From Mytilus californianus (Eukaryota > Mollusca > Bivalvia > Mytilida > Mytilidae): 64,000 bases of DNA. The notes below the pieces were generated by a model that saw nothing but the letters and a program-made list of their open reading frames with translations, was not told the origin of the DNA and did not search any database. The stretch is from the NCBI RefSeq assembly GCF_021869535.1, contig NW_026262712.1:49148884-49212883 (forward strand), written 5' to 3'. The position numbers and the translations under genes were made by a program. How positions within the stretch are numbered: position 1 is the first letter of the stretch; the number at the start of each line of letters is the position of its first letter. This document shows positions 61,676-64,000 of the stretch, in pieces.

Positions 61676-61972
61676 ACAAGAATGTGTCCATATATATAGT
61701 ACATGGATGCCCCACTCGCACTATCATTTTCTATGTTCAGTGGACCGTGAAATTGGGGTGAAAAAACTAATTTGGCATTAAAATTCGAAAGATCATATCA
61801 TAGGGAACATGTGTACTAAGTTTCAAGTTGATTGGACTTCAACTTCATCAAAAACTACCTTGACCAAAAACTTTAACCTGAAGCTGGACAGATGGAGGAC
61901 GAACAAACAGACGAACGAACGCATAGACCGAAAAACATAATGCCCCTCTACTATAGTAGGTGGAGCATAAAA
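61676..61972 (+). mobile_element. Short hairpin-ended element
   Basis: Left 'aagaatgtgtccatatatat' and 'atggatgccccactcgcact'; right 'ggaggacgaacaaacagacg' and 'taatgcccctctactatagt', 'aggtggagcataaaa'. The end hairpin pairs GCCCCTCTACTA with TAGTAGGTGGAGC. Confidence 0.7.
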
Positions 61973-62669
61973 ATAAGTTAATCATTGTTTTTGCCTGTAT
62001 AAGAATGATGTTTTGTGGATCGAATCAGTGAACGAAATGGTTCACCTTTGTTTTACTTTCAATGTTGACATTCTTTTTCTTTTAATGGCTGAACACGACT
62101 AATACATGCATAACCAATCTCTAGCTAATGGGTTTAATTGAAGGTCACATGAATACGGATTCAATGAGGTAGAATTATTCAATTGTAAGTGAATAATTCA
62201 TCAGCGATGTTTCTTAGCTTATTTTGACAAAATTGAACTAAACTGGCTGCTAAAAGCGAATTATTATTTCACTTTCATTAATGAATAAACAAAAAAAGTC
62301 ATATTTTAATTCTTTTTTTATATCTCGTAGCTAATGCCCATTTAAATAATGTACAATAAAAAACTATTCAATTTTGTGTTACCTTTTCTCCAAGATTCAA
62401 CTGTCTTGTTATAAAGGATTTAACAGAGACAAATAATTTAACTCAGTTACTCTTATATTATCAAACATGATAGGAATTTAGAGTTATCTGGATCTTTAAG
62501 TGAAAAACAATTATTTGAGTCATTTTTTGCTCAGATATCATCTCTGTTAAGTATTATTAAACAATTTTCTGCTCAGATATCATCTCCATGCATATGATCG
62601 CTGTTAAATATTATTAAACACCCTTTACTGTGGAAATAGATACATTTTTTTGTAATTTAATATGATGCT
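61973..62669. other. AT-rich flank, no gene seen
   Basis: Only a short duplication 'tctgctcagatatcatctc' (62525 and 62567). No coding support. Confidence 0.45.
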
Positions 62670-62674
62670 GTTAG

Positions 62675-63231
62675 CAGTCAGGGGACTTACTTAAATGAGT
62701 GATTTTCTAAATCACTGATTCAAGTAACATTATGTACATAAAGGTTGGCAGTAAGAGTTGTCTTTCTTTAATAATCACCTATTTAAGTAGTACAAATTAA
62801 TCACTAGACTAAGTGATTTAATTTTATTGTAGCTTTAAATATAGAATACTAATGATCCAGGAACTAATTATGTTGCTAAAATTATCAGAACCAACATCTG
62901 TGTTGTTAGGATGACCAGGTCATGTCAGGTGATGACCTTGTACTAAATCTAGGATAATGACATAAAATCACTTGTTCAAGTATCATACCTCAATTTCCTT
63001 CCAAAAAATTACTTCTTTAAGTATCATTTATTGCATCAAAGGCATAAACCTTGATGCTTAAAAGAGGCAAACAGTTCATTTTTTTCAATTTTACTAATGA
63101 AAAGATATTATCTAAAGCTATGTGTTTAAAATTTTGGTAAAACTACAAAATCACAATTTGTGACAAATTTTCGAATTTGCTACTTAAATAAGTGATTTAA
63201 AAATCACTTATTTCAATAAGTCCCCTGACTG
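62675..63231. mobile_element. Palindromic DNA transposon, copy 3, internally deleted
   Basis: 557 bases with the same ends as copies 1 and 2; flanking GTTAG at 62670-62674 and 63232-63236. Lacks about 215 bases of the middle compared with copy 2. Confidence 0.9.
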
Positions 63232-63667
63232 GTTAGAAGGTATACACCATTCCAAATGAAAAGCACCTCATGAAGGATGGACTATGTATGAAAATATTAC
63301 TGAATTGATCTTGAAATTACAGAGTGAGAAACATTAGCATATTTTGATGCAATAGAGATGAATGTTGTATTTATAACAGTTGACCATTTTGGTCAGTTTT
63401 TTTGTCATTTGGTCCATATTATCAGTGCCAGCCCAGGATCATTTATGTTAGCATGATACATCTTTTTTTAGATGTATCATAAAACAACTTAATTAAGTAT
63501 TTAACTAATACAAATACATCAAATAGTGTTCTGTATATGTGTAACGTCAGCAATACTATCAATGGTCATATCTACACAAAAGCTAAATAGATAATATTTA
63601 TAATGATTTAAATGCCTTTGAAATGATGGGAGATCATCATGCATTGAATGGTGCTCTCTTTGTGTCC

Positions 63668-63985
63668 TAATATAAAGAAAATATGAAAAGAAGTTTTTTA
63701 GATTTTTATTTTAACATCATAAAGTTTTTTTAGATTTTTAACATCATAAAGTTTTTTTTAGATTTTTAACATCATAAAGTTTTTTAGATTTTTAACATCA
63801 TAAAGTTTTTCAGATTTTTAACATCATAAAGTTTTTTTAGATTTTTAACATCACAAAGTTTTCTAGATTTTTCATAAAGTTTTTTTTAGATTTTAAACAT
63901 CATAAAGTTTTTCAGATTTTTAACATCATAAAGTTTTTTAGATATTTAACATCATAAAGTTTTTGAGATATTTAACATCATAAAT
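63668..63985 (+). repeat. Tandem array of ~25-bp units
   Basis: About twelve units of 'tttttagatttttaacatca' and 'taaag', with length variation in the T-run and occasional c/a changes. The array ends just before the window edge. Confidence 0.9.
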
Positions 63986-64000
63986 TACATCAATAAACAT

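Overview
The window is AT-rich, intron-rich animal DNA. Codon-level exon reconstruction and the very dense load of interspersed repeats point to a bivalve mollusc, most likely a mussel (Mytilus-like). Several repeats are ones I associate with mussel genomes; that assignment is from memory and was not searched.

The backbone is one complete host gene on the minus strand: ERGIC2, an ER-Golgi intermediate compartment cargo receptor. I joined ten coding exons from 47734 down to 2263 with GT..AG junctions and matching phases, giving a predicted protein of 397 residues. Its introns hold almost everything else. Intron 1 (40404-47619) carries a Penelope-like retroelement ORF with a GIY-YIG domain. Intron 4 (13752-37385, 23.6 kb) carries two further minus-strand coding units. 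One is a very long exon (23725-27022) whose N-terminus reads like the zinc-binding N-terminal region of RAG1, the type seen in molluscan N-RAG elements. The other is an eleven-exon gene (16131-21533 plus a far 5' exon at 36859-36911) with alternating basic and acidic exons and a Tudor/PWWP-like last exon. The 5' exon at 36859-36911 has a splice phase that fits either unit.

Intron 8 holds a CACTA-like non-autonomous transposon inserted in an older hairpin-ended element. Intron 7 holds a hAT-like element. The 3' flank (1-2262) and 5' flank (47744-64000) hold no recognised host coding exon. The 5' flank is a mosaic of nested repeats: three copies of a palindromic DNA transposon with 5-bp target duplications (one broken by two later insertions), and two opposite-oriented elements built from ~150-bp tandem units.

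Across the window a recurring type appears: elements with a palindrome at the left end, a variable tandem core, GC-rich trinucleotides near the right end, and a terminal hairpin followed by an A-run. They resemble non-autonomous Helentron-type (HINE) or foldback elements. Hammerhead-ribozyme-like motifs occur at three sites. No tRNA, rRNA or CRISPR was seen.
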